Shown: positions 35,687 through 44,272 of the stretch, piece after piece
Layout: every line of letters starts with the position of its first letter
How positions within the stretch are numbered: the first letter of the stretch is position 1
Notes under the pieces: generated by a model
The model's database searches: none
The model's input: the letters and a program-made list of their open reading frames with translations, nothing else
What the model was told of the DNA's origin: nothing
Source of the DNA: an uncultured Lachnospiraceae bacterium
Lineage (GTDB): Bacteria > Bacillota > Clostridia > Lachnospirales > Lachnospiraceae
Length of the DNA: 64,000 nt
Assembly (NCBI GenBank): GCA_902760755.1
Contig: CACWHK010000003.1
Span: 62,001-126,000 of the forward strand
Direction: 5' to 3'
Program-made: the position numbers and the translations under genes

Positions 35687-38150
35687 AAAAGCATTACATC
35701 GTTCTACACTCCGGGAGGTCCGGGGTTCCTTCGGCCGGTTCTTTGCGATCTTTGCAATCATTGCCATAGGAGTCGGCTTTTTTTCGGGTGTCCGCATCAC
35801 GACCCCGGCCATGATCAATACCATCGATACATTTCTTTCGGAAAAGAATCTGTTCGACTACAAGCTGGCTTCCTCTATCGGATGGGATGAGGAAGCACTT
35901 ACCGCCGTACGAAAGGAAGAGGGAGTCCTGCATGCGGAAGGCTCCATGCAGTATGATGTGATCTGTCTTTCTGCAGAAGGAACAGATGAGGTCTACAAGG
36001 CCCATTCCCTTCCGGAGGATATCAATCAGCTGCTGCTTCGGGAAGGAAGACTGCCCGAGACTGCGGATGAGGTTCTGATCGATCATAGACACCGCAGCGG
36101 ATATGAACTGGGAGATACCATCCGATTCTCCGAGAACTGTCCGAAGGAGAATACGGCACATTTCAGGAGTAAGGAATATACCATCGTCGGTTTTGCGGAT
36201 TCCGCACTGTATATCAACTTCGAACGTGGTTCCACCTCTCTCGGAAACGGACTGGTTTCCGGGTTCCTGTACCTTACGAAGGACGCCTTCCGAGAGGATG
36301 TCTTCACGGAGATCTACGTGGATATGGATGCCCCGGGAGAGATCTACTCCGATGAGTACAACGAGGCCATGGATGCGTATCGGCCCACCTGGGAAGCACT
36401 GGTGGAGAAGCTGGCTGAGAAACGGATGAACCGTCTGATGAGCGATCCGAAGAACCTGCTGCTGGCACTCTGGAGCTATGTCTCCGGAGCTGCGGATACA
36501 AAGCCGGACACCTATCTTCTGGAACGGAACACCAATATCGGCTATGCCTGCTTTGAAAATGATTCCCAGATCGTGGGACAGATTGCGCGGGTCTTCCCCA
36601 TTTTCTTTATTCTGGTGGCAGCACTGGTCTGCATGACCACCATGACACGTATGGTGGAAGAGCAGAGAGGGCAGATCGGGATACTGAAGGCCCTGGGCTA
36701 CTCCGACAGGGATATCATGATGCGGTTTGTATCCTACTCCGGAAGTGCGGCACTGCTTGGCTGTATCTTCGGCTACGGCGTCGGGATCTTCCTCTTCCCA
36801 GGTGTGATCTGGATCACCTACCATCTGATGTACATTTCCCTGGATATGCTCTTTGTTTTTAACTGGCAGCTGGCACTGATCTCGCTTCTGGTTGCCATCG
36901 CCTGCTCCGTCGGGATCACGGTGCTGGCGGTCCGAATGGAGCTTTCCACCACGGCAGCGGGACTTATGCGCCCGAAGGCTCCGAAGCCCGGCAAGAGAGT
37001 ATTCCTCGAGCATATACCTGCCATCTGGAACCGGATGAAGTTCCTGCACAAGGTTTCGGTCCGGAATATCTTCCGATACAAGGGAAGATTCTTCATGATG
37101 ATCCTCGGCATCAGCGGCTGTACGGCGCTGCTTCTTACCGGCTTCGGAATTAAGGATTCCATCCGGGATTTTGCAAGGATGCAGTTTGAAGAGATCCAGA
37201 CCGCAGATGCCTCCGTGAATTTCCGGAACGGAGAGGGGAGTCGTTCCCCGGAAGAGCTGCAAGGCATATTGGACCGGGATGCGAAGTCCTATATTCTTTC
37301 CTATACCGCATCCTGGGATCTGGTGCATGAGAAAACCGTAAAGAGCGTAAATCTGATCGTTCCGGAGGCATCGAAGGATTTCACGGAATTCTTTCATCTG
37401 ATGACAACGGAGGGTGATCCACTGCAGGTTCCCTCCAAAGGAAGGATCCTCATCTGTATCAGCCTGGCAGAGCGGTATCACCTGAAGGTAGGAGATACGG
37501 TCACCCTGCGAAGCGAAGATCTGAAGGAGGTAACGGTGGAGATTGCCGGCATCTTCCGAAGTCATATCTATAACTATGTGATCGCATCCCCGGAGGATAT
37601 CCCCCGAAATGTAAACTGCGCCTACGTCTGCTTCCCCGAGGGAACCGACAGCAACAAGGCCCAGGCCGTCATCACCGAGTGTAAGGATGTAACCTATGTG
37701 GAGGTTTTCAGCACACTGAAGGAACGCTTTACAAAAATGCTGGACAGTCTGGATAACATTGTACTGATCATTATTCTCAGTGCAGCAGGACTTGCCTTTG
37801 TGGTGCTGTATAATCTGACGAATATCAATATCACCGAACGGATCCGGGAGATCGCAACCATCAAGGTGCTGGGCTTTTATCCCGGTGAAACGGCGCAGTA
37901 TGTTTTCCGTGAGAATATCGTTCTCACCTTCTTCGGCATGCTGGCGGGACTGGGACTCGGAATTCTTTTGCACAGATTTGTTATGTCACAAATCCATGTA
38001 GATATGGTATACTTTAATAAGCAGATCCTGCCGCTCAGTTTTGTGTACGGCATTCTGCTCACCTTCCTGTTTACCTTCCTTGTAAACCTTTTCATGCGAA
38101 GGAAGCTGGAGAAGATCAATATGGCTGAATCTTTGAAGTCCGTAGAATAA
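35670..38150 (+). CDS. FtsX-type ABC transporter permease
   Basis: The 826-residue protein has a membrane segment near its N-terminus, a large extracellular domain (about 45-300), a core of three or four segments (about 305-430), a second N-terminal-like segment with an extracellular domain (about 475-680) and three final segments. Two FtsX domains are thus fused, as in peptide and bacteriocin-resistance exporters. I start at the ATG at 35670, which overlaps the ATPase gene by 17 bases; a TTG three codons earlier is possible. Confidence 0.88.
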   Translation: MRSSGKKALHRSTLREVRGSFGRFFAIFAIIAIGVGFFSGVRITTPAMINTIDTFLSEKNLFDYKLASSIGWDEEALTAVRKEEGVLHAEGSMQYDVICLSAEGTDEVYKAHSLPEDINQLLLREGRLPETADEVLIDHRHRSGYELGDTIRFSENCPKENTAHFRSKEYTIVGFADSALYINFERGSTSLGNGLVSGFLYLTKDAFREDVFTEIYVDMDAPGEIYSDEYNEAMDAYRPTWEALVEKLAEKRMNRLMSDPKNLLLALWSYVSGAADTKPDTYLLERNTNIGYACFENDSQIVGQIARVFPIFFILVAALVCMTTMTRMVEEQRGQIGILKALGYSDRDIMMRFVSYSGSAALLGCIFGYGVGIFLFPGVIWITYHLMYISLDMLFVFNWQLALISLLVAIACSVGITVLAVRMELSTTAAGLMRPKAPKPGKRVFLEHIPAIWNRMKFLHKVSVRNIFRYKGRFFMMILGISGCTALLLTGFGIKDSIRDFARMQFEEIQTADASVNFRNGEGSRSPEELQGILDRDAKSYILSYTASWDLVHEKTVKSVNLIVPEASKDFTEFFHLMTTEGDPLQVPSKGRILICISLAERYHLKVGDTVTLRSEDLKEVTVEIAGIFRSHIYNYVIASPEDIPRNVNCAYVCFPEGTDSNKAQAVITECKDVTYVEVFSTLKERFTKMLDSLDNIVLIIILSAAGLAFVVLYNLTNINITERIREIATIKVLGFYPGETAQYVFRENIVLTFFGMLAGLGLGILLHRFVMSQIHVDMVYFNKQILPLSFVYGILLTFLFTFLVNLFMRRKLEKINMAESLKSVE

Positions 38151-38163
38151 AAAGGAGGCATCT

Positions 38164-38889
38164 ATGACACCGCATATTGAAGCAGCCAGAGGCGACTTTG
38201 CCAAGACAGTTCTTATGCCCGGAGATCCGAACCGTTCGGCGTATATCGCAGAGCATTTTTTGGAAGCTCCGAGACTTGTGAATAATCTGCGTGGCGTACA
38301 GGGCTACACCGGCTATTACAAGGATGTCCCGGTGTCAGTCATGGCCAGCGGCATGGGGATCCCATCTCTTTCCATCTACGCACACGAGCTTTATACCTTC
38401 TATGATGTGGAAAATATCATCCGCGTGGGAAGTGCAGGAGCACTTCGACCGGAAATGAAGCTGGGAAGTGTGGTGGCTGCCATGTCTGCCTGCACGGACT
38501 CAAATGTAATGTCCCAGCTGGATCTTGGTGCCACATTTGCACCGACAGCGGATTATACACTGCTGGAGATCGCCGTCCGGAAGGCCCGGGAGATCGGAGT
38601 CTCCATGCCGGTGGGACCGGTATATTCCAGTGATCTTTTCTATGACGATCTGAACCGTGCCGAGAAGATGGCCAAGCTGGGGGTTCTGGCCGTGGAAATG
38701 GAAGCAGCAGGCCTCTATGTGGCTGCAGCCCAGACACAGCAAAGAGCCCTGGCAATCTGTTCCATCTCCGACAATGTGATCACCGGCGTTGCCATGGACG
38801 GAAGAGAGCGGGAGACCGCATTCCATGATATGATCATCATTGCGCTGGAAACTGCAAGAGCCATGGATAAGCTGCCGGCAGCAAGATAG
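38164..38889 (+). CDS. deoD: Purine-nucleoside phosphorylase
   Basis: DeoD cleaves purine (deoxy)nucleosides with phosphate to give base and (deoxy)ribose 1-phosphate. The trimer-of-dimers family marks are present: MPGDPNRSAYIAEHFL, the phosphate-site RVGSAGAL, and VEMEAAGLY; an SISDNV element carries the catalytic Asp. The 241-residue length is normal. AAAGGAGG lies before the ATG. Confidence 0.93.
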   Translation: MTPHIEAARGDFAKTVLMPGDPNRSAYIAEHFLEAPRLVNNLRGVQGYTGYYKDVPVSVMASGMGIPSLSIYAHELYTFYDVENIIRVGSAGALRPEMKLGSVVAAMSACTDSNVMSQLDLGATFAPTADYTLLEIAVRKAREIGVSMPVGPVYSSDLFYDDLNRAEKMAKLGVLAVEMEAAGLYVAAAQTQQRALAICSISDNVITGVAMDGRERETAFHDMIIIALETARAMDKLPAAR

Positions 38890-38959
38890 CAGGATCAGGG
38901 GTTTGATGTCCGAGCTTAAATCAGACGTTAAAGAAGGTTAAACCAAGGAGGGATAGTAA

Positions 38960-39457
38960 ATGGAGTATCACGTAACACTGAGTCAGTTTCCGACCACAAT
39001 GGCAGAGCTGGAGAGCCTTCCGGAGGCAGCACTTACACAGCCGGAAGCCGTGGTTGCACTGACGGTAGCAGCACTGAATGCATACGAAAAGAACCCGGAA
39101 GAGAGCATAAAGATGCTGAACTTCCTTCGCGGACCACGTCCGTTGTCACAACTGGAGCTGCAGTTCCTGAAGGAGCGTCTGGCCGGAGGTAAGGCTTATA
39201 TCGCACGTTCCTATATCGAGGGAGCAACTCCGGACAACAATTACGAGCCGGTACAGCCGTATACGATCCATACGCAGGATTCCTTCTCTCAGATTGCAGA
39301 TCAGGGCTATAAAAAGTTTGACGTCTTCAGCGGCGGCGCAGACACCCCGCGTCCCGTAACCCTTCGGCTGAAGCCCTCGACAGGGCAGTGGTTCCTCTGG
39401 GAGCAGATTCTCATCGTAGACATCCGCATCCCCGTCAGCCAGGATCCGTGGGCATAA
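38960..39457 (+). CDS. Small conserved protein, possibly DUF6935
   Basis: The 165-residue soluble protein has a helical N-terminus (about 1-60), a central LRGPRPLSQLELQFLKER segment, then YIARSYIEGATPDNNYEPVQPY and a beta-rich end with KPSTGQWFLWEQ. From memory this pattern occurs in small Firmicute proteins grouped as DUF6935, often near stress or tellurium-type clusters; I am not certain. AAGGAGGG precedes the ATG. Confidence 0.6.
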   Translation: MEYHVTLSQFPTTMAELESLPEAALTQPEAVVALTVAALNAYEKNPEESIKMLNFLRGPRPLSQLELQFLKERLAGGKAYIARSYIEGATPDNNYEPVQPYTIHTQDSFSQIADQGYKKFDVFSGGADTPRPVTLRLKPSTGQWFLWEQILIVDIRIPVSQDPWA

Positions 39458-39562
39458 TACCCGGGCCATATGACAACTTCCGAGATTTAAAGAGTTTATT
39501 GAAACGGAAACCAGTTTTTCGTAGTGAACCCCGTGATCACATGCAGAAAATGAGGTATCGCC

Positions 39563-40420
39563 ATGCATGAAATCAAACAGTATAAGGATATGACATTCGA
39601 CGAGGAACGCGCCCTGTACGGGAGCAACGGCGTCCATCTGATCAGCTGTCGGATCGAAGGCCCTGCAGACGGAGAAAGCGCTCTGAAGGAAAGCCGATAC
39701 GTCCATGTTGAAACTTCGTTTTTCAATCTTCGGTATCCCTTCTGGCATAATGAGCATCTTCGGATTGAGGACAGCGAACTGGCAGAGAACTGCCGTGCGC
39801 CCCTCTGGTATTCCGGAGATATCACCGTCACCGGAACGAAGATCCACGGGGTAAAGGCTCTCCGGGAGTGCCGGGATGTGACGATCCGGGACTGCGAGAT
39901 CGTATCACCGGAATTCGGCTGGTCCGTAAAGCGCCTGAACGTCCGGGACTGTCAGGTGGAAGGGGAGTACCTTCTTATGCGTTCCAGGGCGGTTCGCTTT
40001 CAGAATGTGGAAATGAAGGGTAAATACTCCTTCCAGTACATCAAAAACTCGGAATTCGAGGACTGTAACTTTGATACCAAGGACGCCTTCTGGCATGCGA
40101 AGAATGTCATCGTCCGTAACTGCACCGTTAAAGGCGAATATCTGGCATGGTACAGCGAAAATATCATCTTTGATCACTGTACGATCATCGGGACCCAGCC
40201 GCTATGTTATTGCAAGGGACTGGTTCTTAAGGAATGCAAAATGATCGACACGGATTTGGCCTTCGAAAAATCCGACGTTGCGGAAGCAACCATCACCACA
40301 AAAGTCGACAGCATAAAGAATCCGAGGTCCGGAAGCATCCATGCACATGAGGTTGGTGAGATCATCCGGAATGATTCGGAGTCCAAAGCTGAGATTCATG
40401 TGGTTATAAAGACCCGATAA
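39563..40420 (+). CDS. DUF3737 family right-handed beta-helix protein
   Basis: The 285-residue protein is built from about ten short repeats of a beta-helix (for example RIEDSELAENC, DVTIRDCEIV and VIVRNCTVKGEY). Regularly spaced Cys, Asn and Phe fit the inner stack. DUF3737 proteins are annotated as hypothetical or pectate-lyase-like but have no proven activity. There is no signal peptide, so it is probably cytoplasmic. GAGG precedes the ATG. Confidence 0.85.
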   Translation: MHEIKQYKDMTFDEERALYGSNGVHLISCRIEGPADGESALKESRYVHVETSFFNLRYPFWHNEHLRIEDSELAENCRAPLWYSGDITVTGTKIHGVKALRECRDVTIRDCEIVSPEFGWSVKRLNVRDCQVEGEYLLMRSRAVRFQNVEMKGKYSFQYIKNSEFEDCNFDTKDAFWHAKNVIVRNCTVKGEYLAWYSENIIFDHCTIIGTQPLCYCKGLVLKECKMIDTDLAFEKSDVAEATITTKVDSIKNPRSGSIHAHEVGEIIRNDSESKAEIHVVIKTR

Positions 40421-40443
40421 GAGAGTATGGATAACTACATCTT

Positions 40444-40460
40444 TTATTTCGTGAAACCAT
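40444..40460 (+). repeat. Left inverted repeat flanking the recombinase leader
   Basis: TTATTTCGTGAAACCAT is repeated in inverted form at 40593-40610 with one base inserted. The left copy itself extends into a dyad: TTTCGTGAAAC (40447-40457) mirrors GTTTTCCGAAA (40462-40472) at 9 of 11 positions. Confidence 0.55.
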
Positions 40461-40479
40461 AGTTTTCCGAAAAAATGTA

Positions 40480-40509
40480 TTGCATTTTTACCGGGAGTAG
40501 TGCTATACT
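40480..40509 (+). promoter_or_regulatory. Promoter of the XerC-like recombinase
   Basis: TTGCAT (40480-40485) and TATACT (40504-40509) are 18 bases apart. The predicted start, near 40516, lies directly before a terminator hairpin. Confidence 0.55.
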
Positions 40510-40520
40510 ATGATCAGACG

Positions 40521-40559
40521 GAATCCCTTGAAATCATTGGGTTTCAGGGGATTCTTTTT
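40521..40559 (+). terminator. Intrinsic terminator (attenuator-like) in the recombinase leader
   Basis: GAATCCCTTGAAA (40521-40533) pairs with TTTCAGGGGATTC (40542-40554) with one G-U, followed by TTTTT. It lies between the promoter and the recombinase start, so transcription would often stop after about 40 bases. Confidence 0.75.
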
Positions 40560-40592
40560 CATTCTTTCCACTATGATGTATTCTTCTTCATC

Positions 40593-40610
40593 ATGGTTAT
40601 CACGAAATAA
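40593..40610 (-). repeat. Right inverted repeat flanking the recombinase leader
   Basis: The reverse complement reads TTATTTCGTGATAACCAT, equal to the left repeat at 40444-40460 except for one added T. It ends right at the AAGGAG ribosome site of the recombinase. Confidence 0.55.
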
Positions 40611-40621
40611 GGAGAACCGGA

Positions 40622-41707
40622 ATGTCCAACGATTATCATAAGCAGGTAGCCCGGGATCAGACGGTCCGTCTTCGGGAAATCACGTCGGAATTGCCTCCGT
40701 ATGTACGTGAATATTTTCGAAGCATTTCAGAAACAACCCAGCCCCGAACCCGTACGGCCTATGCCTACGATATAAAGCTTTTCTTTGAATTTCTGATCGA
40801 TAATAACCCTGTCTTTCGGGGGAAAACTCCGGCAGATATTGACCTTGAATCGCTCAATCAATTAACAGCTGCGGATTTTGAGGAATATCTGGACTATTTA
40901 TCCCTGTATACAAAAAACGGTAAGGAATTCTCCAACAGTGCTTCCGCCAAAAAACGAAAGCTGGTGGCTCTTCGCGCCTTCTTCCGGTACCTGTATCAGA
41001 CCGAACGTCTGGATCAGAATGTTACGGAGAAGGTAAAAACCCCGAAGATCCATGAGAAAAACATTATTCGGATGGAGTCCGATGAGGTGGCCAATTTCCT
41101 TGATACTGTCGAGTTCGGGAACCATCTTACGAAAAATCAGCAAAGGTTTCACGAAAAAAACAAAGTTCGGGACCTTGCCATGCTGACACTCATGCTCTCT
41201 ACCGGTATCCGTGTGTCGGAATGCGTGGGGATCAACATTTCCGACGTGGATTTTGACCGGACCTCCGTCCGTGTGGTCCGAAAAGGCGGAAATGAGGACC
41301 TGGTCTACTTCTCCGATGAGGCCGCTGCCATCCTGCTGGAATACCTGGAGGAACGTAAGAAGGTGGATGCGGAGCCGGGATCCGAGGATGCACTCTTCCT
41401 CTCCTCTCACAGGACCCGCATGACCCAGAGAAATGTGGAATATCTGGTGAAAAAATACGCCCGTGTGGCAACGCCGTTAAAAAAGATCACCCCCCATAAG
41501 CTTCGAAGCACCTACGGTACTGCCCTGTACCAGGAAACCGGGGACATCTATCTGGTGGCGTCGGTTCTCGGCCATAAGGACGTGAATACCACCAGAAAGC
41601 ACTACGCAGCCATGGATGATCATAAGAAATGGGAATCCAGAAACGAGGTGCAGCTAAGGGAAACCGACCGCACCATAGTGAATGTAGAAACGGATGACGA
41701 GGAATAA
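40622..41707 (+). CDS. XerC-like tyrosine recombinase
   Basis: The 361-residue site-specific recombinase has an N-terminal SAM-like core-binding domain (about 20-140) and the catalytic domain with Arg197, His292, Arg295, His318 and Tyr328, in STGIRVSE, TPHKLRSTYG, LGHKD and KHYAAM. A stand-alone recombinase of this type is common in Lachnospiraceae, where it may serve as a chromosomal Xer protein; an integrase role is also possible. No integrated element is seen beside it. AAGGAG precedes the ATG; the leader is unusual. Confidence 0.88.
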   Translation: MSNDYHKQVARDQTVRLREITSELPPYVREYFRSISETTQPRTRTAYAYDIKLFFEFLIDNNPVFRGKTPADIDLESLNQLTAADFEEYLDYLSLYTKNGKEFSNSASAKKRKLVALRAFFRYLYQTERLDQNVTEKVKTPKIHEKNIIRMESDEVANFLDTVEFGNHLTKNQQRFHEKNKVRDLAMLTLMLSTGIRVSECVGINISDVDFDRTSVRVVRKGGNEDLVYFSDEAAAILLEYLEERKKVDAEPGSEDALFLSSHRTRMTQRNVEYLVKKYARVATPLKKITPHKLRSTYGTALYQETGDIYLVASVLGHKDVNTTRKHYAAMDDHKKWESRNEVQLRETDRTIVNVETDDEE

Positions 41708-41724
41708 CCCCGTCATCCGTTTTT
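41688..41724. terminator. Terminator between the recombinase and the convergent DUF4153 gene
   Basis: AAACGGATGACG (41688-41699) pairs with CGTCATCCGTTT (41711-41722), followed by T on the plus strand. The left arm overlaps the last recombinase codons. Confidence 0.8.
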
Positions 41725-41746
41725 CTCATCTTCTCTTTTCTTTACG

Positions 41747-43609
41747 CTATTCGGATTTCGACAGCAGCAGGTAACCGTCCATACTTACATTGTAGACCAT
41801 TTTTACCTGCGTATCATAACGGAAGCTGATCTGTGTAATGAGAAGCTTTGCTCCGTCCATATCGATCATGAAGATATCATCACTACGATGCTCCTTCTCT
41901 TCGACCATCGATGTATTGTCAGAGAAGTTGGTGACCTCGGTGGTGGCCTCCTCCGGCTGGTGTGCTTCCGCCAGCATCCGGGAGATACAGTCCGTAAGGT
42001 CTATGATCACATATTTTCCCTGCCCGTATTCCAGGCGGAGCCTGGTAAGCTCTACCCAGTCTATCGGATTATCATAGGCAATATAAAGAGATACCTGATA
42101 CATGGTCTCAAAATTGCTGATGGGAAGTCCTGCAGCTTCCTCCAGACCACCGCTGTAATACTCGCTGGTATCAATCGTGGGATTGTTCTGGGGATCGATC
42201 TCCTCCGGTTCATCGCTTATTCCGGTCTTCCACCAGTTGCTGTCTATGGACAGCATACGGTCCAGATCCACATCCGAATAGGTGATCCGTAGATAATCCT
42301 TTCCGTACATGTTGAAGTTCAGCACGGACCGGATGCTTCGGCCGGAATACTGCAGCTTAGCAACCTGCTGATACTCATCCGGAGTCAGGTTCCGGTCGAT
42401 CTCATGCATGGAACGAAGCTCATTTACCACCTCATCAAAACGGCTGACCTGAGATTTATACTCGATATAAGAGGCACTGCTCCATGGGAAGATCAGAGCA
42501 AAAAAGAGAACACCGAACAGAACGTAGATCATCCACTCATAATGCTCGGCATAGTGAATCTTCGGTGCCCTCCGAAGGATCCGGATCAGATTGACCAACG
42601 GCTCCCAGGCGATATAGATCACCTGCATTATAATAAATGCGATACAGAAATACCGGGGCATGGTCCAGCCACATTCATTGATCCGCACCGTTATGGCATA
42701 GATCTCAAGAATGATCAGCGGTGCGTAGATATATTTCATATACCGTATGATCTTATTATAGATGGGCGTGGTATTTCTTCTGGTATAAGCATAGGCCATG
42801 GTCCAGATCTCAAAACCCGCACAGAACAAAACGGCACAGATGAGAAATATCTGATTGGAGGGGAATTCCCTCGTGATCAGGATCCGGATCATGTAGATGT
42901 AAATGATTCCCGTGGAAGAGATCAGCGTGGGCATCAGGGCATAGAGAACCAGGCCCTTTGAGAATCTGGTCTGCTCCGGCTCCGTCGTATCGATCAGTGT
43001 GGAAAGAATATACGGAATATAAACCACTGCCAGAAGAATGATCTCTGCATTAAAAATCCAGTCATAATAACTGAACTTTGTGATCAGGGTGTTGAACAGC
43101 CAGAGAACAAATAAAAGTCCCAGGTTCACAACGATAATGATCAGCAGGATCCGAAGCAGGGATATGGTGATCCGAAGCAGGTACTGTTCAAAGGTAAGAC
43201 CGCTGTCCCGGATCAGTGCGATAAAGGAAAGTCCCAGCAGGACAACGATATAAAGAATGGCTGACACCACCATATAATATGCGGTGATGGGCGAGATGTC
43301 CGACTTGGAGATCACGTCCAGGATGACCCAGAGAAATGCTCCGAGGCCTGCAAAGATATAGCCGGTAATGGCAACCTCTCTGCTCTTCTTCCCCCGGAGA
43401 ACACACTCGGTAAAGAAGACACCGACGCAGGCCATCAGAAGAAAGATCATGATGTATTCCAGTGTGGAATTCATCTCATGATCGTTGATGGCGATATATT
43501 CCCAGAACGCACAAAAAAGAAAGGACAGGATCAGCGTTCCGCAGAATTTTCTGAATACATCGGATAAACGGTAGGACTGTCGGTCCAGCCATTCCTTGAT
43601 CTTACTCAT
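41747..43609 (-). CDS. DUF4153 membrane protein
   Basis: The 620-residue protein has about ten to twelve hydrophobic segments across residues 25-395, then a soluble C-terminal third with a beta-rich pattern that should lie outside the membrane. This is the DUF4153 layout, of unknown function. AAGGAGACACT precedes the ATG. It is the last gene of a long minus-strand series and begins 21 bases after the kinase-like gene. Confidence 0.8.
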   Translation of the reverse strand: MSKIKEWLDRQSYRLSDVFRKFCGTLILSFLFCAFWEYIAINDHEMNSTLEYIMIFLLMACVGVFFTECVLRGKKSREVAITGYIFAGLGAFLWVILDVISKSDISPITAYYMVVSAILYIVVLLGLSFIALIRDSGLTFEQYLLRITISLLRILLIIIVVNLGLLFVLWLFNTLITKFSYYDWIFNAEIILLAVVYIPYILSTLIDTTEPEQTRFSKGLVLYALMPTLISSTGIIYIYMIRILITREFPSNQIFLICAVLFCAGFEIWTMAYAYTRRNTTPIYNKIIRYMKYIYAPLIILEIYAITVRINECGWTMPRYFCIAFIIMQVIYIAWEPLVNLIRILRRAPKIHYAEHYEWMIYVLFGVLFFALIFPWSSASYIEYKSQVSRFDEVVNELRSMHEIDRNLTPDEYQQVAKLQYSGRSIRSVLNFNMYGKDYLRITYSDVDLDRMLSIDSNWWKTGISDEPEEIDPQNNPTIDTSEYYSGGLEEAAGLPISNFETMYQVSLYIAYDNPIDWVELTRLRLEYGQGKYVIIDLTDCISRMLAEAHQPEEATTEVTNFSDNTSMVEEKEHRSDDIFMIDMDGAKLLITQISFRYDTQVKMVYNVSMDGYLLLSKSE

Positions 43610-43630
43610 AGTGTCTCCTTATTCCTTCGC

Positions 43631-44248
43631 TTACAGTGATGCTACAAAGGAAATGATCTGTTCCGCTGTCTTCTCGGGTCCCAGCTTCGAGGTATCGATG
43701 CAAAGATCGTACCCGTCCATGCGGCCCCATTTGGATGAGGTATAATAGTTATAATAATTGGCGCGGGCCTTGTCTTCCTTCTGGATCTGGTCCTTTGCCT
43801 GCTTCTCGGAGAGATTGAACCGGTCCATGATGGTACGGATACGAACCTCCGGCGGAGCATACAGGAAAATGTTCAGCACAGGATCCATGTTTCGAAGCAC
43901 ATAATTCGCACAGCGGCCGATAAAGACCCCCGGGCCCTCCTTCGCGATCTTCTCTATGGTATTGTAGGTTGCCATGAAGGCTCTCTGGTTCAGGTTCATT
44001 CCATAGCCCTGATTGTCAAAGGAATGGGCAAAGGAATAAGGATCCATGACAACGGAATAGATAAAGCTGTTGGAGTGCTTTTCATCCATTTCGTCCAGGA
44101 GATTCTCCCAGAGGCCGGTATCCTTGGCTACCTGCTTGATCAGCTGCTTGTCATAGCAGGGAATCCCCAGTTTCTTTGCTACGGTTTCTCCGATGATCCG
44201 TCCGTTGCTTCCGAACTGACGGCCGATGGTGATCAGTACCTTCTCCAT
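43631..44248 (-). CDS. Cytidylate kinase-like family protein
   Basis: The 205-residue protein matches the Cytidylate_kin2 family: an N-terminal P-loop-like GRQFGSNGRIIG (8-19), the GRCANYVL segment near 117 and a C-terminal Arg/Lys-rich lid region. Family members have the nucleoside-monophosphate kinase fold; the real substrate is not known. GGGGGTATACACT precedes the ATG. Confidence 0.85.
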   Translation of the reverse strand: MEKVLITIGRQFGSNGRIIGETVAKKLGIPCYDKQLIKQVAKDTGLWENLLDEMDEKHSNSFIYSVVMDPYSFAHSFDNQGYGMNLNQRAFMATYNTIEKIAKEGPGVFIGRCANYVLRNMDPVLNIFLYAPPEVRIRTIMDRFNLSEKQAKDQIQKEDKARANYYNYYTSSKWGRMDGYDLCIDTSKLGPEKTAEQIISFVASL

Positions 44249-44272
44249 AGTGTATACCCCCTTCTTATAGCA

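Noticed and set aside
35694-37973. 759-codon open frame antisense to the ABC permease
   Set aside because: The product is His/Gly/Asp-rich without domains; the permease frame is clearly coding.
40420-41747. Integrated mobile element around the XerC-like gene
   Set aside because: The flanking genes are chromosomal-type with no cargo, no att-like direct repeats and no tRNA end; only the leader repeats are present.
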